The notes beneath the pieces are model-generated. The model saw nothing but the letters and a program-made list of their open reading frames with translations, was not told the DNA's origin and ran no database searches. Shown here piece by piece: positions 6,822 through 14,992 of a stretch of 18,062 bases of DNA. The position numbers and the translations under genes were made by a program. The DNA comes from Alistipes sp. UBA928 (GTDB taxonomy: Bacteria; Bacteroidota; Bacteroidia; Bacteroidales; Rikenellaceae): NCBI GenBank assembly GCA_002293665.1, contig DBDQ01000060.1, positions 1 through 18,062 of the forward strand. The letters run 5' to 3'. Numbering within the stretch: the stretch's first letter is position 1; the number at the start of each line of letters is the position of its first letter.

Positions 6822-7520
6822 TCATTTGAGGAGGGCGTCGAGGGTGGGTTCGATGATCGAGGCCATGCGGGCGTAACCGGCGGCGGTGGGGTGAATGCCG
6901 TCTTCGGCGAGCCGGGAGGGCAGGCCGCCGCGCTCGTCGGCCATCGGGGTGAAGTAGTCGACCCAGGTGCAGTCGTTCGCTGCGGCCCATTCCCTGAGGA
7001 GCGTGTTGAGGGCGCGCACTTTGGCCGGGACGTCGGTTATCTCTTTGCGCCACGGATATTCGGCCGCCGGGAGTACCGAGCAGATCACCGGCACGATGCC
7101 GTTGGCGCGGGCGAGTTGGGCCATCGAGACGATATTGGCGGCGATGTTTTCGATCGCAACCGGGCCCTGGTTCTCGGCGATGTCGTTGGTTCCGGCGAGG
7201 ATCACAACCACGCGCGGGGCGAGGTCGATAACGTCGGCGCGGAAACGGGCAAGCATCTGTGCCGTCACCTGTCCGCTGATACCGCGACCCACGTAGCTGC
7301 CGTCGGCGAAGAGTTCGGGCTGCATTCTCGGCCACGCGTCGGTGATCGAGTTGCCCATGAACACCACGTCGGGGCGCGATCCGGCGGTTTTGATCCGGGC
7401 GTTGTCTGCGGCGTAGCGGCCGTAGTTGGCCCAGTCGTTGTTTCGTTGCTGCGCGTCCGCGTCGTGCGCGGTGGCGGCCATTGCCGCGATTGTCGCTAAC
7501 ATGATTGCGAGTATCTTCAT
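6822..7520 (-). CDS. Secreted SGNH/GDSL-family hydrolase
   Basis: This 232-residue esterase/lipase-fold enzyme begins with a signal peptide (MKILAIMLATIAAMAATAHDADA, probable cleavage near residue 23). The SGNH blocks are all visible: FMGNSIT with nucleophile Ser58, GRGISGQ with the block II Gly, AGTND with Asn112, and EDGIHP with Asp207 and His210. The family removes acyl groups from carbohydrates, lipids or peptidoglycan; the closest-looking group is the platelet-activating-factor acetylhydrolase-like/sialate O-acetylesterase type found in gut Bacteroidetes, but the substrate cannot be told from sequence. Only 13 bases separate it from guaA upstream, so it appears to be the last gene of a pheT-guaA-SGNH transcript, an unusual mixture of housekeeping and envelope functions. 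Confidence 0.92.
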   Translation of the reverse strand: MKILAIMLATIAAMAATAHDADAQQRNNDWANYGRYAADNARIKTAGSRPDVVFMGNSITDAWPRMQPELFADGSYVGRGISGQVTAQMLARFRADVIDLAPRVVVILAGTNDIAENQGPVAIENIAANIVSMAQLARANGIVPVICSVLPAAEYPWRKEITDVPAKVRALNTLLREWAAANDCTWVDYFTPMADERGGLPSRLAEDGIHPTAAGYARMASIIEPTLDALLK

Positions 7521-7533
7521 AATCGTATGAATT

Positions 7534-8559
7534 TTATTCCCACTCGATGGTTGCGGGGGGTTTGGGGCTGATGTCGTAGACTACGCGGTTGACGCCCTTC
7601 ACGCCGGCGAGGATGTCGCGCGCGACGCCCTCCAGGAAATCCCAAGGCAGGCCCACAGGGTCGGCCGTGACGGCGTTGACCGAGTTCACGACCCTCAGTG
7701 CCACGGCGTTCTCGAAGGTACGCGATCCGGCCGTGACGCCAGTGCTGCGAACCGGCAACAGGATCACCGCTGCCTGCCACACTTTGTCGTAGAGCCCTGC
7801 GGTGCGAAGTGCGTCGATGAATATCTTGTCGGCCTCCTGCAGCGTGGCGATCTTTTCGGGTGTTACCTCGCCCAGCACGCGGACGCCGAGGCCCGGGCCG
7901 GGGAAGGGATGGCGGCCGACGAGCGCATCGCTCATGCCGAGTGCACGGCCCACTTCGCGCACCTCGTTTTTGTAGAGCATACGCAGTGGTTCGACTATGC
8001 GCAGGTTCATCTTTTCGGGGAGTCCGCCCACGTTGTGGTGGCTTTTGACGGCGACGCCGGGTTTCGACGGCGAGAACGACTCGGAGATGTCGGGGAAGAT
8101 AGTCCCTTGGGCCAGCCATTTGATGTCGGCGAGTTTGCCCGCCTCGGCCTCGAACACCTCGATGAAATCGCGTCCTATGATCTTGCGCTTGGCCTCGGGG
8201 TCGGACACTCCGCGCAGGTCGCCCAGAAATTTTTCGCCCGCCCTGACGCCGATCACGTTGAGACCCATGCCAGCGTAGGCGGCCATCACCTCTTCGTGTT
8301 CGCCTTTGCGCATCAGCCCCGTGTCGACGAAGATGCAGTGGAGCCTGTCGCCGATCGCACGGTGCAGCAACACCGCCGATACCGACGAGTCGACCCCGCC
8401 GCTCAGGCCCAGCACCACGCGGTCGTCGCCCAGTCCGGCCTTCAGTGCCGCGATGGTCTCGGCAACGTAGTCTGCGGCGCTCCAGGCGCCCCGTTCACTC
8501 TCTTTTATCTCCACCAACCGGGCGGTAGGTGTTCCGAAATAACGATCATCCATATTCAT
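7534..8559 (-). CDS. guaA: GMP synthase, ATP-pyrophosphatase/synthetase part only
   Basis: GMP synthase aminates XMP to GMP using ATP. This 341-residue protein has the ATP-pyrophosphatase loop LGLSGGVDSS (50-59), the FVDTGLMRKGE and IKWLAQGTIFPD segments, HHNVGGLP, HPFPGPGLGVR, and the dimerisation domain ending SPKPPATIEWE. The usual bacterial enzyme is about 510-525 residues with an N-terminal glutamine amidotransferase; here only about 30 residues precede the synthetase and no amidotransferase lies upstream, where pheT ends 9 bases away. It therefore resembles the two-subunit archaeal arrangement and would need a separate glutaminase or free ammonia. The dimerisation region is also divergent from common GuaA (LPWDFLEGVARDILAGV). 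ATG 8559 or 8553 may be the start. Confidence 0.93.
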   Translation of the reverse strand: MNMDDRYFGTPTARLVEIKESERGAWSAADYVAETIAALKAGLGDDRVVLGLSGGVDSSVSAVLLHRAIGDRLHCIFVDTGLMRKGEHEEVMAAYAGMGLNVIGVRAGEKFLGDLRGVSDPEAKRKIIGRDFIEVFEAEAGKLADIKWLAQGTIFPDISESFSPSKPGVAVKSHHNVGGLPEKMNLRIVEPLRMLYKNEVREVGRALGMSDALVGRHPFPGPGLGVRVLGEVTPEKIATLQEADKIFIDALRTAGLYDKVWQAAVILLPVRSTGVTAGSRTFENAVALRVVNSVNAVTADPVGLPWDFLEGVARDILAGVKGVNRVVYDISPKPPATIEWE

Positions 8560-8568
8560 TATGTGTAT

Positions 8569-11064
8569 TTAAACGCGGACGGTTGCTCCCGCGTGTTTTT
8601 CGAGTTGTGTTATGATGTTGCCCATTGCGCGGTCGATGGCGCTGTCGGTGAGGGTGGCGGTGCGGTCTTCGAGGGTGAAGGCGAGCGCGTAGGACTTTTT
8701 GCCCTCGGGCAGTTTGTCGCCCTCGTAGACGTCGAACAGCGTGACGCCCCGCAGCAGCTTTTTCTCTGCTCCGAAGGCTACTTCGCGCAGTTTGCGGAAA
8801 GTTATCTCCTTGTCGACCAACAGCGCAAGGTCGCGCCGTACCGAGGGGAAGCGTGCGAGTTCGGTGGCCCGGGTGCGGGTCCCGACTGCGGCTTTTGCGA
8901 GGTGGCCGAAGTCGATTTCGGCGAACCATACCGGCGCCTTGAGGTCGAACAGTGCCAACAGTGCTGGTGAGACGGCGCCGATCTGCATCAGTTCCTTGCC
9001 CCGGAGTTTGTATGCCACAGCCTCGGAGAAGAGGTCGCTTTCGGACGGTTCGCACTGCAAAGTGTCGAGTTCGAATCCGAAACGGGCGAGCATACGACCT
9101 GCCATGCCGCTAAGGGTGAAGAAACTGCTCTTTTCGGCGGCGGCGTTCCACGATGGTTGGGTGTCGAGGCCCGTTACCGTCATGCCGAGGCGGTAGGTCT
9201 CTTTGTAGGGCGTGAGGAGGTTGTTTTCTTCACGGCCATCTTTTTTTGCCTCGTCGAATGAGTAGCAGTTGCCGAATTCGTAGAGTTTGAGGTCGGCGTT
9301 GCGGTGGTTGGTGTTGAGTTGCACTGCTTCGAGGGCGTTGAACAGCAGCGTCTGGCGCATGACGCCCAAGTCGTTGCTCAGCGGGTTGAGTATCCTGACG
9401 CAGCGTTCGGCGGGGTAGGACTTCAGCCCCTCGTAGTACGAGGCGCGGGTGAGCGAGTTCGAAATTATTTCGGTGTAGCCGTTGCCGCTCAGAAAATCCG
9501 ACACTGTGTTCTGCACCTTGTCGCGGTCGATGCGCGGCGCAACCGTGAGCGACGAGCGGAACCGGGTCGGCTCCTCGACGTTGTTGTAGCCGTAGATGCG
9601 CAGTACTTCCTCGACGAGGTCGGCTTCGCGCTGTACATCGACGCGGTAGGGAGGTACGGCGACGCAGAGGATGTCGCCCCCGACGTGGTCGAAACTCTCG
9701 ACTGTGACGCCCAGAGCCGCGAGTATCTGAACGACTGTTTCGCGGGGTATCTGTTTGCCGATAAGCGCGTTTGCGCGCGACAGCGAAAATTCGAAACGGT
9801 GGGGCGGGATCGGTTCGGGATAGATGTCGACCGGCTCCGACGAGATGCGTCCGCCTGCCAACTCTTTATAAAGTAACGCGGCGCGCTTGAGAGCGTAGAT
9901 CGTGATGTCGGGGTCGACGCCGCGCTCGAAAAGGAACGACGCGTCGCTGTTGATGCCGTGGCGGCGGGCAGTTTTGCGAATCCACACCGGGTCGAAGCGG
10001 GCGCTTTCGAGGAAGATCGAGGTGGTGGTTTCGCTCACGCCGCTGTCGGCTCCGCCCAGCACCCCGGCGATGCACATCGGCTTACCGGAGTCGCAGATCG
10101 TGAGGTCTTGCGCGGAGAGTTTGCGTTCCACGCCGTCGAGCGTCTTCAGGGGAGTTCCATCGGGGCAGGTGCGCACCACCACGCGGCCGCCTGCGATCTT
10201 GGCGGCGTCGAAGGCGTGGAGCGGCTGGCCCATCTCGTGGAGCACGAAGTTGGTGATGTCGACAAGGTTGTTGTGCGGATTGAGGCCGATGGCGCGCAGG
10301 TACGACTGCATCCACTCGGGCGAGGGGCCGAACTTCAGACCCGTGATCGTGACCCCGGCGTAGCGCGGGGCTCCCTCTTTTTCGACGACTTCGACGGGAA
10401 TTTCGAGGGCGTAGTCGTCGACCCTGAAATCGTCGACCGGCGGCAGGGTGAGTTCCACTTTTTCGCCGCGTGCCTTGAGGTAGGCCACGAGATCGCGCGC
10501 TACGCCCCAATGCGAGCCGCCGTCAATGCGGTTGGGGGTGAGGCCGATCTCTATCGTCCAGTCGCCCCGCAGGTCGAGATGTTCGGCGGCGGGGGTGCCG
10601 GGCTTGGCGCCGGCTTCGAGCACCATGATGCCGGCGTGGCTCTCGCCCAGGCCAAGTTCGTCCTCGGCGCAGATCATGCCGTGGGACTCGGCGCCGCGGA
10701 TCCTGCTCTTTTTGATCTTGAAACTTTCGGCCGCACCTTTGGGGTGCAGTTCGGCGCCGATCATTGCCACCAGTACTTTCTGGCCGGCGGCGACGTTGGG
10801 TGCGCCGCAGACTATTTGCAGCGCTTCGCCCGCGCCCACGTCGACCGTGGTTACGTGCAGGTGATCGCTGTCGGGATGGTCGATGCAGGTGAGTACTTCG
10901 CCCACGACGACTCCTTCGAGGCCGCCTTCGATCGCTTCGAGACGTTCCACCCCGTCGACCTCGAGGCCGGTGCTCGTGAGTATCGCCGCCACCTCTTCGA
11001 CCGACAGTTTCTCGAATGCTTCGCCACGGATGTAGCCACGGAGCCAGTTATATGATATTTTCAT
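8569..11064 (-). CDS. pheT: Phenylalanyl-tRNA synthetase beta subunit
   Basis: The beta subunit of the alpha2-beta2 enzyme that charges tRNA-Phe, 831 residues, a normal length for Bacteroidetes. The N-terminus is MKISYNWLRGYI, followed by the EMAP-like tRNA-binding domain (HPDSDHL at 63-69, CGAPN at 86-90), the B3/B4 editing domain in the middle, the B5 DNA-binding-like domain (PHRFEFSLSRANALIG), a catalytic-like core, and the C-terminal anticodon-binding ferredoxin-fold domain (about 736-831, starting LARFPSVRRDLALLVDKEI). No pheS is adjacent, so the subunits are unlinked here, as is common in this phylum. A perfect TAnnTTTG box lies about 24 bases upstream of the start. guaA starts 9 bases after its stop, indicating co-transcription. 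Confidence 0.97.
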   Translation of the reverse strand: MKISYNWLRGYIRGEAFEKLSVEEVAAILTSTGLEVDGVERLEAIEGGLEGVVVGEVLTCIDHPDSDHLHVTTVDVGAGEALQIVCGAPNVAAGQKVLVAMIGAELHPKGAAESFKIKKSRIRGAESHGMICAEDELGLGESHAGIMVLEAGAKPGTPAAEHLDLRGDWTIEIGLTPNRIDGGSHWGVARDLVAYLKARGEKVELTLPPVDDFRVDDYALEIPVEVVEKEGAPRYAGVTITGLKFGPSPEWMQSYLRAIGLNPHNNLVDITNFVLHEMGQPLHAFDAAKIAGGRVVVRTCPDGTPLKTLDGVERKLSAQDLTICDSGKPMCIAGVLGGADSGVSETTTSIFLESARFDPVWIRKTARRHGINSDASFLFERGVDPDITIYALKRAALLYKELAGGRISSEPVDIYPEPIPPHRFEFSLSRANALIGKQIPRETVVQILAALGVTVESFDHVGGDILCVAVPPYRVDVQREADLVEEVLRIYGYNNVEEPTRFRSSLTVAPRIDRDKVQNTVSDFLSGNGYTEIISNSLTRASYYEGLKSYPAERCVRILNPLSNDLGVMRQTLLFNALEAVQLNTNHRNADLKLYEFGNCYSFDEAKKDGREENNLLTPYKETYRLGMTVTGLDTQPSWNAAAEKSSFFTLSGMAGRMLARFGFELDTLQCEPSESDLFSEAVAYKLRGKELMQIGAVSPALLALFDLKAPVWFAEIDFGHLAKAAVGTRTRATELARFPSVRRDLALLVDKEITFRKLREVAFGAEKKLLRGVTLFDVYEGDKLPEGKKSYALAFTLEDRTATLTDSAIDRAMGNIITQLEKHAGATVRV

Positions 11065-11087
11065 GATTTTTTTCCGATTTGAACGCC

Positions 11088-11095
11088 CAAAGTTA
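11088..11095 (-). promoter_or_regulatory. Candidate -7 box for the pheT operon
   Basis: TAACTTTG on the minus strand is an exact TAnnTTTG match ending 23 bases before the pheT ATG. I see no clear TTTG -33 partner at the expected distance, so the call rests on one box and on position in the divergent gap. Confidence 0.4.
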
Positions 11096-11107
11096 GCGAA
11101 AAAACTT

Positions 11108-11136
11108 TTTGGTGCGGGATTTGCTCGTTATTTTTG
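11108..11136 (+). promoter_or_regulatory. Candidate promoter for superoxide dismutase
   Basis: TTTG (11108-11111) and TATTTTTG (11129-11136) match Bacteroidetes -33/-7 boxes, but the 17-base spacer is shorter than the usual 19-21. The leader to ATG 11156 would be only about 13 bases. The site lies back to back with the pheT promoter candidate in a 91-base divergent gap. Confidence 0.4.
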
Positions 11137-11155
11137 TAACAAAACTTATATCGTC

Positions 11156-11761
11156 ATGATAAAGATAGATCAATCACGCGCGCCGTTCGCGATGCCGATG
11201 TTGCCCTGGGCAAAAAGTGCACTTGCGCCACACATCAGTGCCGAGACCATTGATTACCACTATGGTAAGCATCTGCAAACTTATGTGAACAACCTCAACG
11301 GTCTTGTCGCGAGCGGCGAGTTTGCCTCATCGAGCCTCGAGGAGATAGTGCGGAAAGCTCCGCAGGGGCCGCTGTTCAACAACGCCGCTCAGATGTGGAA
11401 CCACACCCTCTATTTTCTTCAGCTCTCCCCCACCCCGAAAACGCGCCCCACTGGCCCGCTCGCCGCGGCGATCGACCGCGACTTCGGCAGTTTCGACGCC
11501 TTCCGCGAGCAGTTCGCAAAATCGGCGCTCGGGCTCTTCGGATCGGGATGGACGTGGCTGGCGGCCGACAAACCGGGTGGGAAACTCTCGATAGTGAACG
11601 CCCTCAACGCAGGGAATCCACTCACCGAGGGTAAGTTGCCGCTCATGGTGATCGACGTGTGGGAGCATGCATACTACATAGACCACCGGAACGCACGCGC
11701 CGCTTCGATCGAAGCTTTTTGGAAGATAATCGACTGGAAAGTGGCCGAAAGCCGTTTTTAA
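11156..11761 (+). CDS. sodB: Superoxide dismutase, iron-type (Fe/Mn family)
   Basis: This 201-residue cytoplasmic enzyme disproportionates superoxide to hydrogen peroxide and oxygen. The metal ligands of the family are present: His26 in LAPHIS, His83 in WNHT, Asp167 and His171 in DVWEHAYYID. The second-sphere glutamine sits in FNNAAQ (Gln79), the position used by iron enzymes, and there is an NAGNPLT segment like E. coli SodB. Relatives in Bacteroides and Porphyromonas can use either Fe or Mn, so metal choice may be flexible. I start at MIKIDQSRAPFAMP because the longer in-frame extension covers the promoter region and has no family match. There is no signal peptide. The gene is divergent from pheT; the transporter downstream has its own candidate promoter. 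Confidence 0.96.
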   Translation: MIKIDQSRAPFAMPMLPWAKSALAPHISAETIDYHYGKHLQTYVNNLNGLVASGEFASSSLEEIVRKAPQGPLFNNAAQMWNHTLYFLQLSPTPKTRPTGPLAAAIDRDFGSFDAFREQFAKSALGLFGSGWTWLAADKPGGKLSIVNALNAGNPLTEGKLPLMVIDVWEHAYYIDHRNARAASIEAFWKIIDWKVAESRF

Positions 11762-11778
11762 ATTTGTAATTAAAAACC

Positions 11779-11786
11779 TACCTTTG
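11779..11786 (+). promoter_or_regulatory. Candidate -7 box for the AspT/YidE-type transporter
   Basis: TACCTTTG matches TAnnTTTG exactly, 25 bases before the ATG at 11812. No good -33 TTTG is found 19-21 bases upstream (only a T-run at about 11755-11758), so this is a weak call. Confidence 0.35.
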
Positions 11787-11811
11787 CCCGCGGAACAATA
11801 AGGCTGAAACT

Positions 11812-13482
11812 ATGGGTTGGTTCGAAAATCTTATCGCGGGCGAAGGTATCGCCCACTCGGTGCTGGTAGTAGCACTCGTAATTGCCGTCGGCACGGCGTT
11901 AGGTAAAGTGAAGGTCGCGGGCATCTCGCTCGGGGTGACGTGGGTACTGTTCGCCGGGATCGCGGCTGCACACTTCGGGATGACGCTCAATCCCGAAGTT
12001 CAGCACTTTCTCAAAGAGTTCGGACTTATAATTTTCATATTTGCGCTCGGGCTGCAGGTGGGGCCGGGGTTCTTCTCTTCATTTAAAAAGGGAGGGATGA
12101 GGCTCGTCGGCTGGGCAGTGACGATAGTTCTGTTGGGCGTGGGGATGACCGCCCTTATCTCCGTTATTACAGGTACGCCCATCTCGACGATGGCGGGAGT
12201 GATGTCGGGTGCCGTGACGAACACTCCCGGCCTCGGTGCCGCGCAAACCGCGTACGGAGACATACATCGCGGAGCGATGGATCCCTCGATAGCCAACAGT
12301 TATGCCGTGGCCTACCCTCTCGGCGCCGTGGGGGTGATAGTGTGTATGCTGGTAGTCAAGGGCATATTCAAAGTGAGGTTCGACAAGGAGACCGCCGCGC
12401 TCGCCGCCGAGTCGGGTGAGGCACACCATACCGAACGTCTCTCGATAAGGCTCACAAACGCCAATCTCGTGGGACGGACGATAGCGGAAGCGGGATCGCT
12501 GTTGGCGCGCAATTTTGTGGTCTCGCGCGTGAAACACGCAGGCGGCACGGTGGAGATCGCAAACTCGTGTACCGTGTTGGGCGAGGACGACCTGCTGCTC
12601 GTGATATGCGACGAAGCCGACCACGACGCCATCATGACATTTTTCGGCGTTCCGGCTAAAGATCTGAAGGCGGGCGACTGGGTGAAACTCGATACCCATT
12701 TCGTGTCGCGCCCCGTGATCATAACCCATACTCACGTCAACGGCAAAAAGCTGAGTTCGCTCAAGCTGCGCGGCCACTTCGGGGTGAACGTCACACGGGT
12801 GATGCGTGCGGGGATAGAGCTTGTCGCCGCGCCCGACCTCGAGCTCCAGATGGGGGATAAACTTACCGTGGTGGGCACCGAGGAGTCGGTCAAAGCCGCC
12901 GCCGGTTATCTCGGCAATCAGGCGAGCCACCTGCGACACCCCAATCTGATCTCGATATTCGTGGGTATAACTCTCGGGGTACTTTTAGGGTCGGTGCCGA
13001 TAGTTGTTCCCGGAATGCCCGAGCCGCTGAAACTGGGGTTGGCCGGGGGGCCGCTTATCATTGCGATACTTATCGGCCGGTTCGGGCCGCGGTATAAACT
13101 CGTTACCTACACCACGATGAGTGCCAATCTGATGCTGCGCGAGGTGGGAATATCGCTGTTCCTTGCGTGCGTGGGGCTCGGGGCGGGTGAGACGTTCGTG
13201 GCGAGCATCATCGGGGGCGGATACTGGTGGGTGCTCTACGGGGTGTTGATCACCGTCGTGCCGATACTCGTTGTGGCTATACCGTTGAGGAAATGGGGCC
13301 GTATGAACTATTTCCGGCTGATCGGCCTTGTGGCGGGGTCGTACACCAATCCCATGGCGCTGTCTTATGCCAACTCGCTCGGGGGAAACGATCAGGCCTC
13401 GGTGGCCTATTCGACAGTATATCCTTTCACTATGTTTTTGCGGATACTTGCGGCGCAGGTTTTGGTGATGCTTGCAATATAA
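11812..13482 (+). CDS. AspT/YidE/YbjL-family transporter with two TrkA-C domains
   Basis: This 556-residue inner-membrane protein has the layout of the aspartate:alanine antiporter-like family that includes E. coli YidE and YbjL. The N-terminal membrane half (about 1-180) contains ALGLQVGPGFF (78-88) and GAVTNTPGLGAAQ (133-145). Two TrkA-C (RCK_C) ligand-binding domains fill about 205-375. The C-terminal membrane half (about 380-556) ends with a GSYTNPMALSYAN motif that mirrors the TNTPG motif of the first half, consistent with an inverted duplication. Characterised members exchange amino acids or dicarboxylates; the substrate here is unknown. The start MGWFENLIAG is supported by the membrane segment that follows and a weak AAGG upstream. 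It converges on the serpin gene. Confidence 0.9.
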   Translation: MGWFENLIAGEGIAHSVLVVALVIAVGTALGKVKVAGISLGVTWVLFAGIAAAHFGMTLNPEVQHFLKEFGLIIFIFALGLQVGPGFFSSFKKGGMRLVGWAVTIVLLGVGMTALISVITGTPISTMAGVMSGAVTNTPGLGAAQTAYGDIHRGAMDPSIANSYAVAYPLGAVGVIVCMLVVKGIFKVRFDKETAALAAESGEAHHTERLSIRLTNANLVGRTIAEAGSLLARNFVVSRVKHAGGTVEIANSCTVLGEDDLLLVICDEADHDAIMTFFGVPAKDLKAGDWVKLDTHFVSRPVIITHTHVNGKKLSSLKLRGHFGVNVTRVMRAGIELVAAPDLELQMGDKLTVVGTEESVKAAAGYLGNQASHLRHPNLISIFVGITLGVLLGSVPIVVPGMPEPLKLGLAGGPLIIAILIGRFGPRYKLVTYTTMSANLMLREVGISLFLACVGLGAGETFVASIIGGGYWWVLYGVLITVVPILVVAIPLRKWGRMNYFRLIGLVAGSYTNPMALSYANSLGGNDQASVAYSTVYPFTMFLRILAAQVLVMLAI

Positions 13483-13547
13483 GACGAAGCAATCCGGTAC
13501 CGATCGTTACTGGATTGCTTCGTCGCTATGCTCCTCGCGCAATGACG
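13483..13547. repeat. Palindromic dispersed-repeat-like element (GGATTGCTTCGTCGCTATGC type)
   Basis: The element begins on the base after the transporter stop codon. GACGAAGCAATCCGGTA (13483-13499) pairs with 13508-13524 (a 17-bp stem with one G-T) around an 8-base loop. The right arm continues CGCTATGCTCCTCGCGCAATGACG to 13547. The right-arm wording is that of a short repeat I recognise from many bacterial genomes, whose full form is a long palindrome bounded by CGTCATTGCGAG; here the outer left arm is missing. No transposase is present and there is no T-tract, although the hairpin may still help separate the two convergent genes. Confidence 0.65.
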
Positions 13548-13569
13548 CGCGCGGCTCGATTTTCGATTT

Positions 13570-14811
13570 TCAGCTCTGCGGGTTGTCCATGCGGCCCATG
13601 AAGAGGATGGCGCCGGTGCTGCGTTCGCGGATCAGGTAGAGGAAGGGGCGGTCGGCGTGGAACTGCATGGGGCCGGGATTCGGCAGGGCGGAGGTGTACT
13701 CTATTCCGATGATGGTCACGGCTGCCGCTTCGGTGCCCTCTTCGGTCACCTCGACGAAGGTCTTCTGCCGGATCATGGTGACCGCAATGTTTGGATCGTC
13801 GCTTATGCCGCCGAGGTTACCTGAGTAGAATATACTATTGATGCCCTGATTCCTCATGGCGTCGTTCAGCCAAAAGTCGCACTCCTGTTTCCAGCGCGGG
13901 AGTTTCAGTTCGATGCCGCGTTCGCGCAGGCCGTCGACCGCGCTATTGTAGGTGTCGGCGTCGAGCGCGGCTATGAGGTCGTCGAGCGGGGTGTTCTCGT
14001 CGGCAGGCATCATCACCATCATGCTGAATGCGCCGTTGCCGTAGGGCAGGTCGACGCACTGCAAAGTTTGATCGCCGTAGAAGGGCAGATCGGTCTGTTG
14101 CGACATCATTTTCACCTTGCGGGTCGAGCCGTCGGCCATGTGGAAATCGTCGTCGCGGGTGTCGGACTTGGCGAACTCGTATTGCCACTGACCTTTGAAG
14201 TAAACGGCGTTGATCAGATACATCACCGCCTCTGCGGGAATTTTGTCGAGAATCTTAGTTATGCGGTTGTTGGTGTTGTCGGCGCACCATTTATTGATGG
14301 CGGCGATAGTGGCAGGATCGAGGAAGTCGCGGGTCTGTACCTCGGCGGCGTAGTATTCGCGGTTGGCGGCATAGAACGGCGGTTTGACATCGAAACCTTT
14401 GCGGGCCCAGATCGAGTTGGCGATCGCGAGTGCCGTGCGCGGGTCGGCTTCGAGGAGTGCTTTGTAGAGTGTGCGGTAGTGTTCGTTGATCTGCTCCGGC
14501 GTGAAGTCGGCGACTCCGAGCGCGGCGGCCATTTCGGCGGCGGCTTCGGGTGAGGTGCCGTTGTAGAGCATGCCCAACGCCATTGTGAGACTCATGGGTG
14601 AGACGAAGGCGTTGGGTTTCTTGTCGTCGGGCGCCGTGGCGAGCGTCTGGCGAAAAAAGTCGAACGCGAAGGCGTTGTCGGCGGAGATTTTTTCGGCGCC
14701 GCGGGTGGTGAGGTCGATCGGCTTTGCGGGTTCGGGAGTACCGCCGCCATCGCCGGGAGTGCACGATGCCGCGAAGATCAGTGTCACGGCGAGGATAATG
14801 AGATTTTTCAT
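13570..14811 (-). CDS. Lipoprotein serpin (serine/cysteine protease inhibitor)
   Basis: A 413-residue serpin. MKNLIILAVTLIFAASC is a lipoprotein signal with Cys17 lipidated, followed by a Gly/Pro linker and the serpin fold: NAFVSPMSLTMALGMLYNGT, INAVYFKGQWQYEF, and the C-terminal FHADRPFLYLIRE with FMGRMDNP. The hinge of the reactive centre loop, EEGTEAAAVT (P17-P8), has the Gly/Thr/small-residue pattern of inhibitory serpins. Counting from the hinge places the scissile bond at Thr373-Ser374 (P1-P1'), with Tyr at P2. The protein would sit on the cell envelope and trap proteases by the suicide mechanism, perhaps host or competitor enzymes in the gut; targets are inferred only. I start at MKNL because it opens the signal peptide. 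The gene is monocistronic. Confidence 0.94.
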   Translation of the reverse strand: MKNLIILAVTLIFAASCTPGDGGGTPEPAKPIDLTTRGAEKISADNAFAFDFFRQTLATAPDDKKPNAFVSPMSLTMALGMLYNGTSPEAAAEMAAALGVADFTPEQINEHYRTLYKALLEADPRTALAIANSIWARKGFDVKPPFYAANREYYAAEVQTRDFLDPATIAAINKWCADNTNNRITKILDKIPAEAVMYLINAVYFKGQWQYEFAKSDTRDDDFHMADGSTRKVKMMSQQTDLPFYGDQTLQCVDLPYGNGAFSMMVMMPADENTPLDDLIAALDADTYNSAVDGLRERGIELKLPRWKQECDFWLNDAMRNQGINSIFYSGNLGGISDDPNIAVTMIRQKTFVEVTEEGTEAAAVTIIGIEYTSALPNPGPMQFHADRPFLYLIRERSTGAILFMGRMDNPQS

Positions 14812-14930
14812 AACTTTTTTGAGTGTGTTTTCGGTTAATTTCAATGGTTAAATTGGGGGATTGGGGGAATCTTGCATGGTGATTTGAAAAAAACATAAAA
14901 AACCTACCTCCTCTCCCTGCTAAAAAAGAG

Positions 14931-14963
14931 ATTGCTAACGCGAAAAAAAATTGTGTATATTTG
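14931..14963 (+). promoter_or_regulatory. Bacteroidetes-type promoter for the NhaC-family gene
   Basis: ATTG (14931-14934) and TATATTTG (14956-14963) are 21 bases apart, matching TTTG-N19-21-TAnnTTTG except for one base in the upstream box. The start of transcription would lie near 14970, about 23 bases before the ATG. The rest of the 181-base gap to the serpin start holds no other element I can support. Confidence 0.5.
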
Positions 14964-14992
14964 TGATTTCTGCTTTTTTCGGTGATTTACTC

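Noticed and set aside
5914..7335. A 473-residue open frame on the minus strand across the DUF1080 and SGNH genes
   Set aside because: It is antisense to DUF1080 and out of frame with SGNH, both of which have clear family motifs; its sequence is Arg/Val-rich shadow coding typical of GC-rich DNA.
7909..8970. A 353-residue plus-strand open frame opposite guaA and pheT
   Set aside because: It spans the junction of two solid minus-strand genes and has no recognisable motif, so it is a shadow.
9958..11055. A 365-residue plus-strand open frame opposite pheT
   Set aside because: Entirely antisense to well-conserved pheT domains, with low-complexity Gly/Val/Asp composition.
11156..13482. Superoxide dismutase and transporter as a functional operon
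   Set aside because: The 50-base gap contains a perfect TAnnTTTG box and there is no functional link, so separate transcription is at least as likely.
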